From the NCBI GenBank assembly GCA_030693415.1, contig JAUYAR010000029.1, forward strand, positions 1 to 61,323: a stretch of 61,323 nucleotides of DNA, written 5' to 3'. The first letter of the stretch is position 1, and each line of letters begins with the position of its first letter. Below the pieces are notes generated by a model that saw only the letters and a program-made list of their open reading frames with translations, was not told where the DNA came from and made no database searches. Source of the DNA: Candidatus Cloacimonadaceae bacterium (lineage in GTDB: Bacteria; Cloacimonadota; Cloacimonadia; Cloacimonadales; Cloacimonadaceae). A program made the position numbers and the translations under genes. Positions 53,887 through 61,323 of this stretch are shown here, piece by piece.

Positions 53887-55122
53887 TTCTTTATCACCAT
53901 TAATCTAGTTTTTGTTAACCGTGTAATCGTGCTCTATTGTGTCATCGCTTTGATGTGGAGCAGGATGCCGATCCTACTCAGTAAACACTTTTTTACCGCG
54001 AGCAAGTGGCTTCACAATCCATTCCAATGACCTTTCTCCCAAAGAAAAAACATGGCAATCCTGTCAAGTGCAATCAGGTTTTTCTCACATCCCCCCGTTT
54101 TACATGCAGGGGATTTCCGGGCGCAATAATCCCTCCTCACAATCTTCAATCTGAGCTTTCCTACTTGCATGAACTCCCTTCGAGCATACTGTCTAACCAA
54201 GTCACAAAATTGTTTCCCCGTTTCAGTTTGATCCGTTTTGTGAAAGATGCCGGTAGCACAAAAGAGAAAGGGCATTCCACAATGGAGATGATCTTTTTGA
54301 AACAGGGCAGCACAAAAGATAAGCCCCGTAGGGGCGTCATATCTTAGCGAGGGACTTTACACCCCTCGCTATTCTTCTGATATTTATGGAAAAACAGCAA
54401 TACCGGTAGCCATTGAGTAGAAAATTGGAAAGAAAAAAACTACGCTATCGCCCAAGAGCCGACAAACAAGAGCACTTGGGAAGGTAAGAGAAACTGCTCC
54501 AACTGCTCCAACTTGCTTTATTTTCAATCTATTGCCATTCCTTCCTCTTTCCAAGGCCTTAATCAAGCCTTAATCAAGCGTTAATCAAGCGTAATAAAAC
54601 TAACGCTTGATTAACGCTTGATTAACGCTTGATTAACACTGTGGATGTAGCGCAGCATAGTGGAATCGGAAATCCAAGAAAAATTGCCTTAATTCCTGTG
54701 ACCTGGCGTGTCACCCTGTGACCATCATGTGACTGAAAATAAGGCTGGTATTACAAATGGGAGAAAGCCTTATTGATTAATCATTGACAGAAATACATTG
54801 ATCCAATTGTATGCTCTTTATTATCTGTCGTGATTATAAGTGAGGTTATTATGGTTGAAGTAAAATCGAAATTCTCGTCAATAACTTTCATATCCATAAA
54901 GTATCTACCTCTTGAGAATTGAGATTTGAGACGGCTTGCAGCTTTGCAGGGCTATAATACATCAAAGAATGGCAGACGCTCGGAAAACAGAGCCACTCAA
55001 GTGCGGATTTGCTTGATCCCGATCCACCAACCCCTCTCTTTCGATTTTCTCATTGACGAAAAAGGCGAACCGCGCAGAGAGTGATTGGATACGAAAATTG
55101 CCGTCCAGGCAAGGAGATAGAT
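53887..55122. other. repeat-rich intergenic stretch of 1.2 kb
   Basis: Contents seen: GGAGCAGGATGCCGATCCTAC at about 53959-53979; a GC-rich palindromic block (AAGCCCCGTAGGGGCGTC and CGAGGG ... CCCTCG) at about 54321-54372; the nested hairpin at 54559-54636; GATGTAGCGCAG at 54645-54656; and several GTGAC-type short repeats near 54700-54735. Frames of 60-113 codons occur on both strands at 54006-54347 but look random. I find no convincing gene. Confidence 0.7.
54559..54636. repeat. long nested hairpin (TTAATCAAGCG type)
   Basis: The left arm has three tandem TTAATCAAGC(G/C) units and the right arm three CGCTTGATTAA units, separated by a 9-nt loop around AATAAAACT. The design matches the hairpins at 564, 18059 and 50076. 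It is followed by GATGTAGCGCAG, as at 18125. Confidence 0.9.
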
Positions 55123-57561
55123 ATGTTTTTGACCGACGCTCAATTGTTCTCGGAAATCCGGCGTTGCGAGTTTTGCGCCGAAAAGCCCTGTAAAACCGCC
55201 TGCCCTTGTGATTGTTCTCCGGCGGATTTCATCATGGCTGCCGCCAAAGGCAGGCCCTCGGATTTCAAGCGTGCCGCGGGCATCATCTTGTCCAGCAATC
55301 CATTGGGAGGGATTTGCGGAGACGTATGTCCTGATCATCACTGCGTGGAAGCCTGCTGTCGGGAGACCTTTGATCACCCGATAAATATCCCTGCCGTGCA
55401 ATCCACGATCGTGCAAAAAGCGCGCGAACTGGGACAGATACCGGATTTTGTTTCGCCTGCCCAAAACGGAAAAAGGATTGCAATCGCGGGTGGGGGACCG
55501 GCAGGAGTGGGAGCTGCGGTTTCATTGATCCAGCTTGGCTATGAGGTGGACATCTATGATCCTGATATCCTTGGCGGACAAGTGAATCTGATCCCTGATG
55601 CCAGGCTTGACCGCGGAGTGTTGATCAGCGATCTGCTCTTTTTGACTGAAACCTTCAAAATCAATCACATCCGCCGCGCAGTGAAATCTGCAAAGGAGCT
55701 TTTGACAGATGGCTACGAGGCAGTCGTCCTCGCCGGAGGATTGAATCAGCCGATCCGGCTGAACATTCCCGGGGACGAAAGCGCCATCTATGGCTTTGAT
55801 ATATTGAAAAATCCCGGCTGCTACCTTTTCGAAGGCAAACGCATCGCCCTTGTGGGTGGCGCGATTGCTGCCGACCAGGCTTTGATCGCTGCTAAAAGAG
55901 GCGCCGCGCATGTGGAGATGTTTACGCTCGAATCCTGGGATGAAATGCCTTTAACCAAGGACGAAAAACTGGGTTTGACCGGTGCGGGAGTGGATTTTAC
56001 GCACCGCACGCGCATCAGCGAAATCGTAAATGTAGCCGGAATAACCGTGGGGATCAAGATCAAGCCGGTTTTCCTGCCCAAAGGCGAAAACTTCCATCCC
56101 TCCAAGATTCAGGATGAAGCCGGCAGCACGGAACTCTACCGTCCCTTTGACCTCGTCGTGATCGCGGTAGGCAACAAACCCAATTTCAAAGAGGAAGGCG
56201 CATCTATCTATCACTGTGGAGACCAGGCAAATGGTCCCACAACCGTCGTGGAAGCGGTCGCTGCGGGCAAAAACACCGCCCTGAAGATCGACGCGGATAT
56301 CCGAAACGCGCAAAAACCGCAAATCGACATCGAAACCAAGAGCTGCGTGCCCGTGCTTGGATGGAAAAAATATCCCGTGCCTCTGGACGCGGATTTCTTC
56401 GGACGCCGGATCGATTCCCCTTTTCTGCTTTCCGCTGCGCCGCCCACCGATGGCTATGAACAGATGAAGCTCGCCTATGAAGCCGGCTGGGCTGGCGGGA
56501 TCATGAAAACCGCCTTTGACAACCTCGAAATCCACATCCCCGGCGAATATATGTTCGTTTGGAACGGTACCACTTTCGCCAATTGCGACAACGTCTCGGA
56601 TCATCCGTTGGATCGCGTCTGCGAAGAGATTACGCGCCTGGTGAAAGAATATCCGGATAAACTGACGATGGCTTCCACTGGAGGACCCGTTTCCGGCGAT
56701 GATGCCTCCGATATGCTTGTCTGGCAATCAAATACGCGCAAATTGGAAGCCGCGGGAGCGATGGGCATCGAATACAGCCTGTCCTGTCCGCAAGGCGGAG
56801 ACGGCACGCATGGAGATATCGTTGCCCAGGATGCGGCGCTAACGTCGAAAATCATCGATTGGGTGATGCAGACTTCGGATGGAAAGATCCCCAAGCTCTT
56901 CAAACTAACCGGCGCCGTGACAGCGATTTATCCCATCGTGAACGCCGTGCGCAACGTGCTTGCCACATATCCGGACAAGAAAGCCGGAATCACTCTGGCA
57001 AACACCTTTCCCACCCTCGGTTTTCGTGAAAGAGAGGGTGCTTGGGACGAAGGAATCATCGTTGGCATGAGCGGCGAAGGCGTCCTTCCGATCAGCTATC
57101 TGAGCTTGGCAAGGGCATGCAGCATGGGGGTCACGGTCTCCGGAAACGGAGGCGCGATGAGCTATCTCGATGCCACGCACTTTCTTGCCCTCGGAGCCGC
57201 CAACGTGCAGTTTTGCACCATCGCCGAGAAATATGGCTATGGAATCATCGACGAGCTCAAACTTGGCTTGAGCCATTTGCTTGAGGCAAAAGGACTTGGC
57301 TCGGTATCAGAGCTGATCGGCATCGCGCAGCCGCGTCCGGTCACAGATTTTATGGATCTTCCGCCAAAAAGCAAGAGTTCGACGCTCTATCGCGAACTTT
57401 GCGTGCATTGCGGAAATTGCACCCGCTGCCCCTATCTGGCAATCACGCTTGATGAGGAGAAAAACCCCGTCATCGACAAAGACAAATGCGTGGGCTGCTC
57501 GCTCTGCGTGAAGCTTTGCTTTGCAGGAGCGCTCTATATGGGCGAGGATGATAAGGTTTGA
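55123..57561 (+). CDS. PreT-PreA-like fused flavoprotein (dihydropyrimidine dehydrogenase-like)
   Basis: 812 aa from ATG 55123 (AAGGAG 7 bp upstream). The order is as in dihydropyrimidine dehydrogenase: N-terminal cysteine clusters (CEFCAEKPC, CGDVCPDHHC, about 15-80), an FAD site AIAGGGPAGVGAA (near 120-132), an NADPH-type site LVGGAIAADQA (near 242), a dihydroorotate-dehydrogenase-like barrel (about 405-720) with catalytic SLSCPQ near 550, and two C-terminal 4Fe-4S motifs CVHCGNCTRCP and CVGCSLCVKLC. Several residues that bind pyrimidine in DPD seem changed, so the substrate may differ. Confidence 0.85.
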   Translation: MFLTDAQLFSEIRRCEFCAEKPCKTACPCDCSPADFIMAAAKGRPSDFKRAAGIILSSNPLGGICGDVCPDHHCVEACCRETFDHPINIPAVQSTIVQKARELGQIPDFVSPAQNGKRIAIAGGGPAGVGAAVSLIQLGYEVDIYDPDILGGQVNLIPDARLDRGVLISDLLFLTETFKINHIRRAVKSAKELLTDGYEAVVLAGGLNQPIRLNIPGDESAIYGFDILKNPGCYLFEGKRIALVGGAIAADQALIAAKRGAAHVEMFTLESWDEMPLTKDEKLGLTGAGVDFTHRTRISEIVNVAGITVGIKIKPVFLPKGENFHPSKIQDEAGSTELYRPFDLVVIAVGNKPNFKEEGASIYHCGDQANGPTTVVEAVAAGKNTALKIDADIRNAQKPQIDIETKSCVPVLGWKKYPVPLDADFFGRRIDSPFLLSAAPPTDGYEQMKLAYEAGWAGGIMKTAFDNLEIHIPGEYMFVWNGTTFANCDNVSDHPLDRVCEEITRLVKEYPDKLTMASTGGPVSGDDASDMLVWQSNTRKLEAAGAMGIEYSLSCPQGGDGTHGDIVAQDAALTSKIIDWVMQTSDGKIPKLFKLTGAVTAIYPIVNAVRNVLATYPDKKAGITLANTFPTLGFREREGAWDEGIIVGMSGEGVLPISYLSLARACSMGVTVSGNGGAMSYLDATHFLALGAANVQFCTIAEKYGYGIIDELKLGLSHLLEAKGLGSVSELIGIAQPRPVTDFMDLPPKSKSSTLYRELCVHCGNCTRCPYLAITLDEEKNPVIDKDKCVGCSLCVKLCFAGALYMGEDDKV

Positions 57562-57621
57562 AATATATGTTGAGACTGTGTCTCGGCAGCCAACCGGGAC
57601 AATTAGAAAAGAGGCATTACG

Positions 57622-58470
57622 ATGTTTAAGAGATTGCTGTTTATTCTGCTTCCTATTTTCAGCGCGATCGGATTCATCATGATCTCCGCGCATCCAGTGA
57701 ATGAAGCGATCGTGGAAGACCTGCGCATTGACGAGGCTTCCGGGATCGCCGCCAGCTTCAAAACGGAAGGGATTCTCTATACCCACAACGATTCCGGCGG
57801 GGAAGCGGCAGTTTATACGCTCAACCAGAGAGGACTGATGCCCGCCAAACTAATGCTCTTTGGTATTAAAAACCGGGATTGGGAAGACATCGCAGTCTCC
57901 CGCGATCCAAAAGACGGCAGGTCATACGTATTTGTGGGTGAGATCGGAGACAACGGGGCGCGTTATTACTCAGTTTTTGTCTATCGTTTCGAGGAACCGG
58001 CGCTGGTCGATACCATTCTACCGATCAGAAGTATAGACAAGATCGAGATCCGGTATGAAGACGGACCCCGCGACGCGGAAGCGCTATTCGTTGACCCCAA
58101 AAGTGGTGATATCTATATCATCTCCAAACGGGAGGAAAAGGTTGGGCTCTATCAGATCGCTTATCCGCAATCCTTCAAGGATGTAAATACCGCCAAAAAA
58201 GTGGCAACTCTACCGATGACGATGGTGACCGCGGCTGATATCTCTCCGAATGGAAAATACATCATGGTAAAGACTTATACTGGTGTGGTACGCTATTCCA
58301 GAAGCGGGAAAACCACCATCGCCAAAGCTATGGGTAAAAAACCCAAGCCGATGCCATACAAGATCGAACCACAGGGAGAAGCGATCGGCTGGGGTTATGA
58401 CGGTAAGGGCTATTTCTGCATCAGCGAACGCAGCGGCGAGCAGCCGTTGATTTTATATTATTACAAATAG
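57622..58470 (+). CDS. exported beta-propeller-like protein
   Basis: 282 aa with an N-terminal signal or anchor (about 4-23). Repeated blade-like strands include ASGIAASFKTEGILYTHNDSGGEAAVY, DWEDIAVSRDPKDGRSYVFVGEIGDN, and DAEALFVDPKSGDIYIISKRE. The EDIA and DAEAL positions resemble esterase-like/SdiA-regulated or phytase-like propellers, which bind calcium with such acids. The exact role is unknown. AAAGAGG lies upstream. Confidence 0.65.
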   Translation: MFKRLLFILLPIFSAIGFIMISAHPVNEAIVEDLRIDEASGIAASFKTEGILYTHNDSGGEAAVYTLNQRGLMPAKLMLFGIKNRDWEDIAVSRDPKDGRSYVFVGEIGDNGARYYSVFVYRFEEPALVDTILPIRSIDKIEIRYEDGPRDAEALFVDPKSGDIYIISKREEKVGLYQIAYPQSFKDVNTAKKVATLPMTMVTAADISPNGKYIMVKTYTGVVRYSRSGKTTIAKAMGKKPKPMPYKIEPQGEAIGWGYDGKGYFCISERSGEQPLILYYYK

Positions 58471-58614
58471 AGGTTGGGACTGGCGCAGCGCGACACTTAT
58501 TTGAACTGATCTGGTGCCAAGCCGGAGCTTGGGACTCCAAACGCTTTTTCTTATTGCCGTATTCAGCAAGCGGAATATCATATCTAACAGATAGATATTA
58601 AGGAAGATAAATCC

Positions 58615-60843
58615 ATGATACAAAAGATAAACATCGGCATCGACGGGATGCATTGCGCCTCCTGCAGCGCGAACGTGGAAAAGGTGCTTGGCAAGCTTCC
58701 GGGGGTGATTTTGGCACACGTCAATCTTGCCCTTGAAGAAGCCAGCATTGAATTTGACGAACGGCGTTTAAGCCCTGAACAGATAAACAAAGCTATCATC
58801 GGAGCGGGTTATTCCGTGCGCGAGGAGGTCAACCTCAGCGAAGATGAGCAGATCCGCGCGATGAAAGACGGTTTCAGACGCATGATGTTGATGTGGGCGA
58901 TCACCATCGTCATCACGGTATTCATGGTTCCAAATATGCTGATGGGCAAGATGCTGGTCTCGCATTCTTTCGACAATTGGTTCGTTTTCATCCTGACACT
59001 CGGAGCGCTGCTGTTTCCCGCCCGCGGAGTCTATATTTCCGCTTTCAAATCCGTGAAAAGCGGCTCCGCCAATATGGACGTTCTGATCGCCATGGGCACG
59101 CTTGCCGCTTTCGCGGTGCTGCCGCTTTCCTATCTGGTGGAAGGGGTCGAATCTCACAACTTCATCGGCATAGCGGCAATGATCCTGGCATTTCATCTAA
59201 CCGGAAGATACCTTGAATACCGAGCCCGCGGGAAAGCATCCGAAGCGATCCGCAAACTCGTCAATCTGGGCGCCAAGACCGCTTTGATCATGGTGGAAGG
59301 CGTGGAAACCGAAGTTCCGATCCGCAAGATCAAGACCGACGACGTTTTCATCGTGAAACCGGGAATGAAGATCCCCACGGATGGCGTGATCATCGACGGG
59401 CAGGGCAACATCGACGAATCGATGGCGACCGGGGAATCCATGCCTCTGCTCAGAAAAGCGGGCGATCCGATCATCGGCGCGACCATCAATACCGATGGAT
59501 ATTTCAGCGCCAAAGCTACGAAAATCGGCAGCGACACCTTCCTCGCTCAGGTGATCAAACTGGTGCAGGATGCCCAACACTCCAAAGTGCCGATCCAGCT
59601 TCTGGCAGACAAGGTCACGGCGATCTTCGTGCCCACGATCCTGGTGCTGGCAAGCCTCACCTTTGCAGTGTGGATGCTGTTTCCGGAAACGATGGCAATG
59701 GCGGGAAACTTTCTGCGCGGATTCATCAATATCGCCATTCCGCCAAGCCCGATCGCGGCTGCATTGATGGCTGCGATCGCCACTCTCGTGATCGCTTGTC
59801 CATGCGCGTTGGGACTTGCCACTCCGACGGCGCTGATGGTGGGCAGCGGCATTGGTGCCAATCGCGGCATCCTCATTCGCAACGGCGAAGCGCTGCAGCG
59901 CATGAAAGATATCAAGGCGATCGTGTTTGACAAAACGGGCACCCTCACCCACGGAAAGCCGGAATTGGTGAAGATCCAGAGTTTCGGCGCCGATGAAAAC
60001 GAAATCCTGGTGTTGGCGGCTTCACTGGAAAGCGGCAGCGAACATCCCCTGGCGAAGGCGATTCTGAAAGCTGCAACGGCAAAGAGCCTCACCACCAAAG
60101 AAATATCCGGCTTTGAAAACAATCCCGGCAAGGGCGTCAGTGCGATCATCGCGGGACAGATTATCCATGCCGGCAGTCTTTCATTCATTGAAGAGAAGGG
60201 TATTTCGACCTCGGGACTGGATGTCAACCCTCTATTAAAAGATTTCTCCTACGCCAGCCGCGTCTATCTTGCAGATAAATACGGAATCATGGCAGTAATT
60301 TACATCGCCGACAGCATCAGAAGCGAAGCGCGCGAGGTGATCCAAACCCTCAAAAGCATGGGCATCGAACCGATCATGCTAAGCGGTGACAATCAGGATA
60401 CCGCGGATGCCATCGCCGCCCAATGCGGAATCTCGCGAACCCGCGCCAAAGCCCTACCCGCGGACAAAGTAAACATCATCCGCGAACTCCAACATGAATT
60501 TGGCGCCATCGCCATGGTGGGAGACGGCATCAACGACGCTCCCGCGCTCAAACAAGCGGACATCGGAATCGCCATGGGACAGGGAACGGACATTGCCATC
60601 GAGGCAGCGGACATCACGATCATGCGGGACAACCTGCACAGCCTGCCAATCGCCATCAACCTCTCCGTTCAGACCTTCCGCAAGATCCGCCAAAACCTTT
60701 TCTGGGCTTTCTTCTACAACCTTATCGCCATCCCCCTGGCGGTGATCGGAATCCTGCATCCCATCATTGCGGAAATCGCCATGGCAAGCAGCTCCGTGAC
60801 CGTGGTGACCAATGCTAATTTGCTGAAGAGGAAGAAGATCTGA
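58615..60843 (+). CDS. copA: copper-exporting P1B-type ATPase
   Basis: 742 aa. One heavy-metal domain with GMHCASC (Cys14, Cys17); the membrane metal site CPC in ACPCALGLATPTALM (near 394); TGESMPL; the phosphorylated Asp in DKTGTLTHGKPE (near 438); SEHPLAKAI; MVGDGINDAPAL (near 635). The C-terminal NLFWAFFYNLIAIP and MASSSVTVVTNA hold the Asn, Tyr and Met-Ser-Ser residues of Cu(I) pumps. No copper chaperone or CueR-type gene is visible. AAGGAAG lies upstream. Confidence 0.94.
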   Translation: MIQKINIGIDGMHCASCSANVEKVLGKLPGVILAHVNLALEEASIEFDERRLSPEQINKAIIGAGYSVREEVNLSEDEQIRAMKDGFRRMMLMWAITIVITVFMVPNMLMGKMLVSHSFDNWFVFILTLGALLFPARGVYISAFKSVKSGSANMDVLIAMGTLAAFAVLPLSYLVEGVESHNFIGIAAMILAFHLTGRYLEYRARGKASEAIRKLVNLGAKTALIMVEGVETEVPIRKIKTDDVFIVKPGMKIPTDGVIIDGQGNIDESMATGESMPLLRKAGDPIIGATINTDGYFSAKATKIGSDTFLAQVIKLVQDAQHSKVPIQLLADKVTAIFVPTILVLASLTFAVWMLFPETMAMAGNFLRGFINIAIPPSPIAAALMAAIATLVIACPCALGLATPTALMVGSGIGANRGILIRNGEALQRMKDIKAIVFDKTGTLTHGKPELVKIQSFGADENEILVLAASLESGSEHPLAKAILKAATAKSLTTKEISGFENNPGKGVSAIIAGQIIHAGSLSFIEEKGISTSGLDVNPLLKDFSYASRVYLADKYGIMAVIYIADSIRSEAREVIQTLKSMGIEPIMLSGDNQDTADAIAAQCGISRTRAKALPADKVNIIRELQHEFGAIAMVGDGINDAPALKQADIGIAMGQGTDIAIEAADITIMRDNLHSLPIAINLSVQTFRKIRQNLFWAFFYNLIAIPLAVIGILHPIIAEIAMASSSVTVVTNANLLKRKKI

Positions 60844-60862
60844 GATAGTGAATTGTAGCCAT

Positions 60863-60936
60863 AGTTTCGCATAATGACAGCTAAGTTATTGATAAATAAG
60901 GGTTGATTTTTTCATTTTAGGCACTACTTTCGAACT
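60863..60936. mobile_element. 74-bp IS630-end pair (MITE-like remnant)
   Basis: Its left end AGTTTCGCATAATGACAGCT and right end TTAGGCACTACTTTCGAACT form an imperfect inverted repeat; the right end closely matches the IS630 end at 446-467. There is no coding between. It may be a non-autonomous derivative or a deletion remnant. Confidence 0.5.
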
Positions 60937-61059
60937 GAGCAGAGGTGGTAACCGGAGCAACGCACTCACCCGCTCACCTGCGGTCTTCTTCTCGATAGAA
61001 CACAGATGACGCGGATCGTTATGATCTTCATGATCATTATAACCTGAATCGAAACAACT

Positions 61060-61214
61060 CGTTCACCCTCTCACCCGTTCACTTGTTCACTCGTTCACTT
61101 CGCAGGATCTTCGCAGGATCGGCATCCTACGCTACAAAAACCCATCTTGCACCCTAAAAATCCGTTTCTTCCCCCTTTGCATTACGGAATCAATACGGAC
61201 TCATTACGGACTAA
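61060..61214. repeat. composite of GTTCAC repeats, GCAGGAT palindrome and hairpin copy 3
   Basis: In order: GTTCACCCTCTCACCC and further GTTCACT units (about 61060-61100), GCAGGATCGGCATCCTACGC with TACA, a spacer, TTCCCCCTTT and GCATTACGGAATCAATACGG onward (61179-61214). The last part equals the first 36 nt of the hairpin at 564, then breaks off at GGACTAA. It mirrors 18059-18200. No gene lies in 60844-61227. Confidence 0.8.
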
Positions 61215-61227
61215 TACCAATTCGCTT

Positions 61228-61323
61228 TCATATATCCAAATTCATCCACTTAAAATAGGTCAGTCTTGAAACCATATCTTTGTTGTTGTCCAGGTATTCA
61301 AAGCTATCAATCAGGGCATTCTG
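61228..61323 (-). CDS. C-terminal end of an unknown protein (cut by window edge)
   Basis: Open on the minus strand from the window edge to a TGA at 61228-61230: 31 residues ending DNNKDMVSRLTYFKWMNLDI. The composition is protein-like. The family is not recognised. Its last codons lie 13 bp from the broken hairpin, so the hairpin may have been cut by the arrival of this sequence. Confidence 0.5.
   Translation of the reverse strand, partial: QNALIDSFEYLDNNKDMVSRLTYFKWMNLDI

Noticed and set aside
54006-54347. 113-codon plus frame and an overlapping 87-codon minus frame
   Set aside because: Neither has a ribosome site or recognisable family; both lie in a repeat-rich intergenic region.
54783-54920. 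TTGACA hexamer with a 23-codon frame starting ATGGTTGAAG
   Set aside because: The -10 match is poor, the frame is very short and nothing is conserved in it that I can recognise.
1-61323. rRNA, tmRNA, SRP RNA or RNase P RNA genes
   Set aside because: I looked for their conserved cores by eye and found none; only tRNA-Pro is convincing.

Overview
The window looks like a chromosomal piece of a Gram-negative, FCB-type bacterium, most likely a member of Candidatus Cloacimonadota (WWE1). The reasons are secreted proteins ending in a YPNPF-type C-terminal sorting domain (as in type IX secretion cargo), lipid A and heptose genes (lpxK, gmhA), a diderm-type pilus secretin, and many palindromic repeats between otherwise dense operons. 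The lineage is an inference from gene content, not a search result.

Layout. Positions 1-1058: the end of an IS630 transposase, a long hairpin, and a DNA methyltransferase cut short by a palindromic repeat. Positions 1359-15478 (minus strand): one continuous type IV pilus operon, read as pilA, pilT, two prepilins, a PilX-like protein, pilM, pilN, pilO, pilP, pilQ, an Ig-repeat lipoprotein, pilB and pilC, with a sigma-54-like promoter before pilA. Positions 15652-22340 (plus): a SurA-like foldase, then rpmH-rnpA-yidD-yidC-khpB and a metallo-hydrolase. Positions 22341-28033: an accessory zone with ppnP, two secreted proteins under what looks like a regulated promoter, and a REP-associated tyrosine transposase (RAYT) lying between two arrays of its probable palindromic substrates. 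Positions 28034-35180: a giant secreted protein, then adenosine deaminase, GmhA and a secreted nuclease.

Positions 35459-41141: a CIRCE-controlled hrcA-grpE-dnaK-dnaJ-rsmE operon. Positions 41105-49690 (minus): an eight-gene, mostly overlapping operon (ABC-F, 2-hydroxyacyl-CoA dehydratase-like, mnmA, UvrC-like, purC, response regulator, lpxK, anion transporter), with tRNA-Pro divergent from it. Positions 50220-60843: a radical SAM protein, an exported GyrI-like protein, a SWIM/helical pair, a PreT-PreA-like fusion, an exported propeller-like protein and a copper ATPase. The window ends in IS remnants and a copy of the hairpin seen at its start.

The most interesting system is the RAYT with its substrates. 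At least eight complete composite units of about 128-188 bp, plus halves, each consist of two inverted hairpins (ACCGACGTCCCCGTCGGT and GCCGACGGGGACGTCGGC) around a mosaic of short repeated modules, and all start ATGGAA and end TTCCAT. They are spread through intergenic regions and have interrupted at least one gene. A second, unrelated set of long hairpins built from tandem short units has no associated protein in the window.
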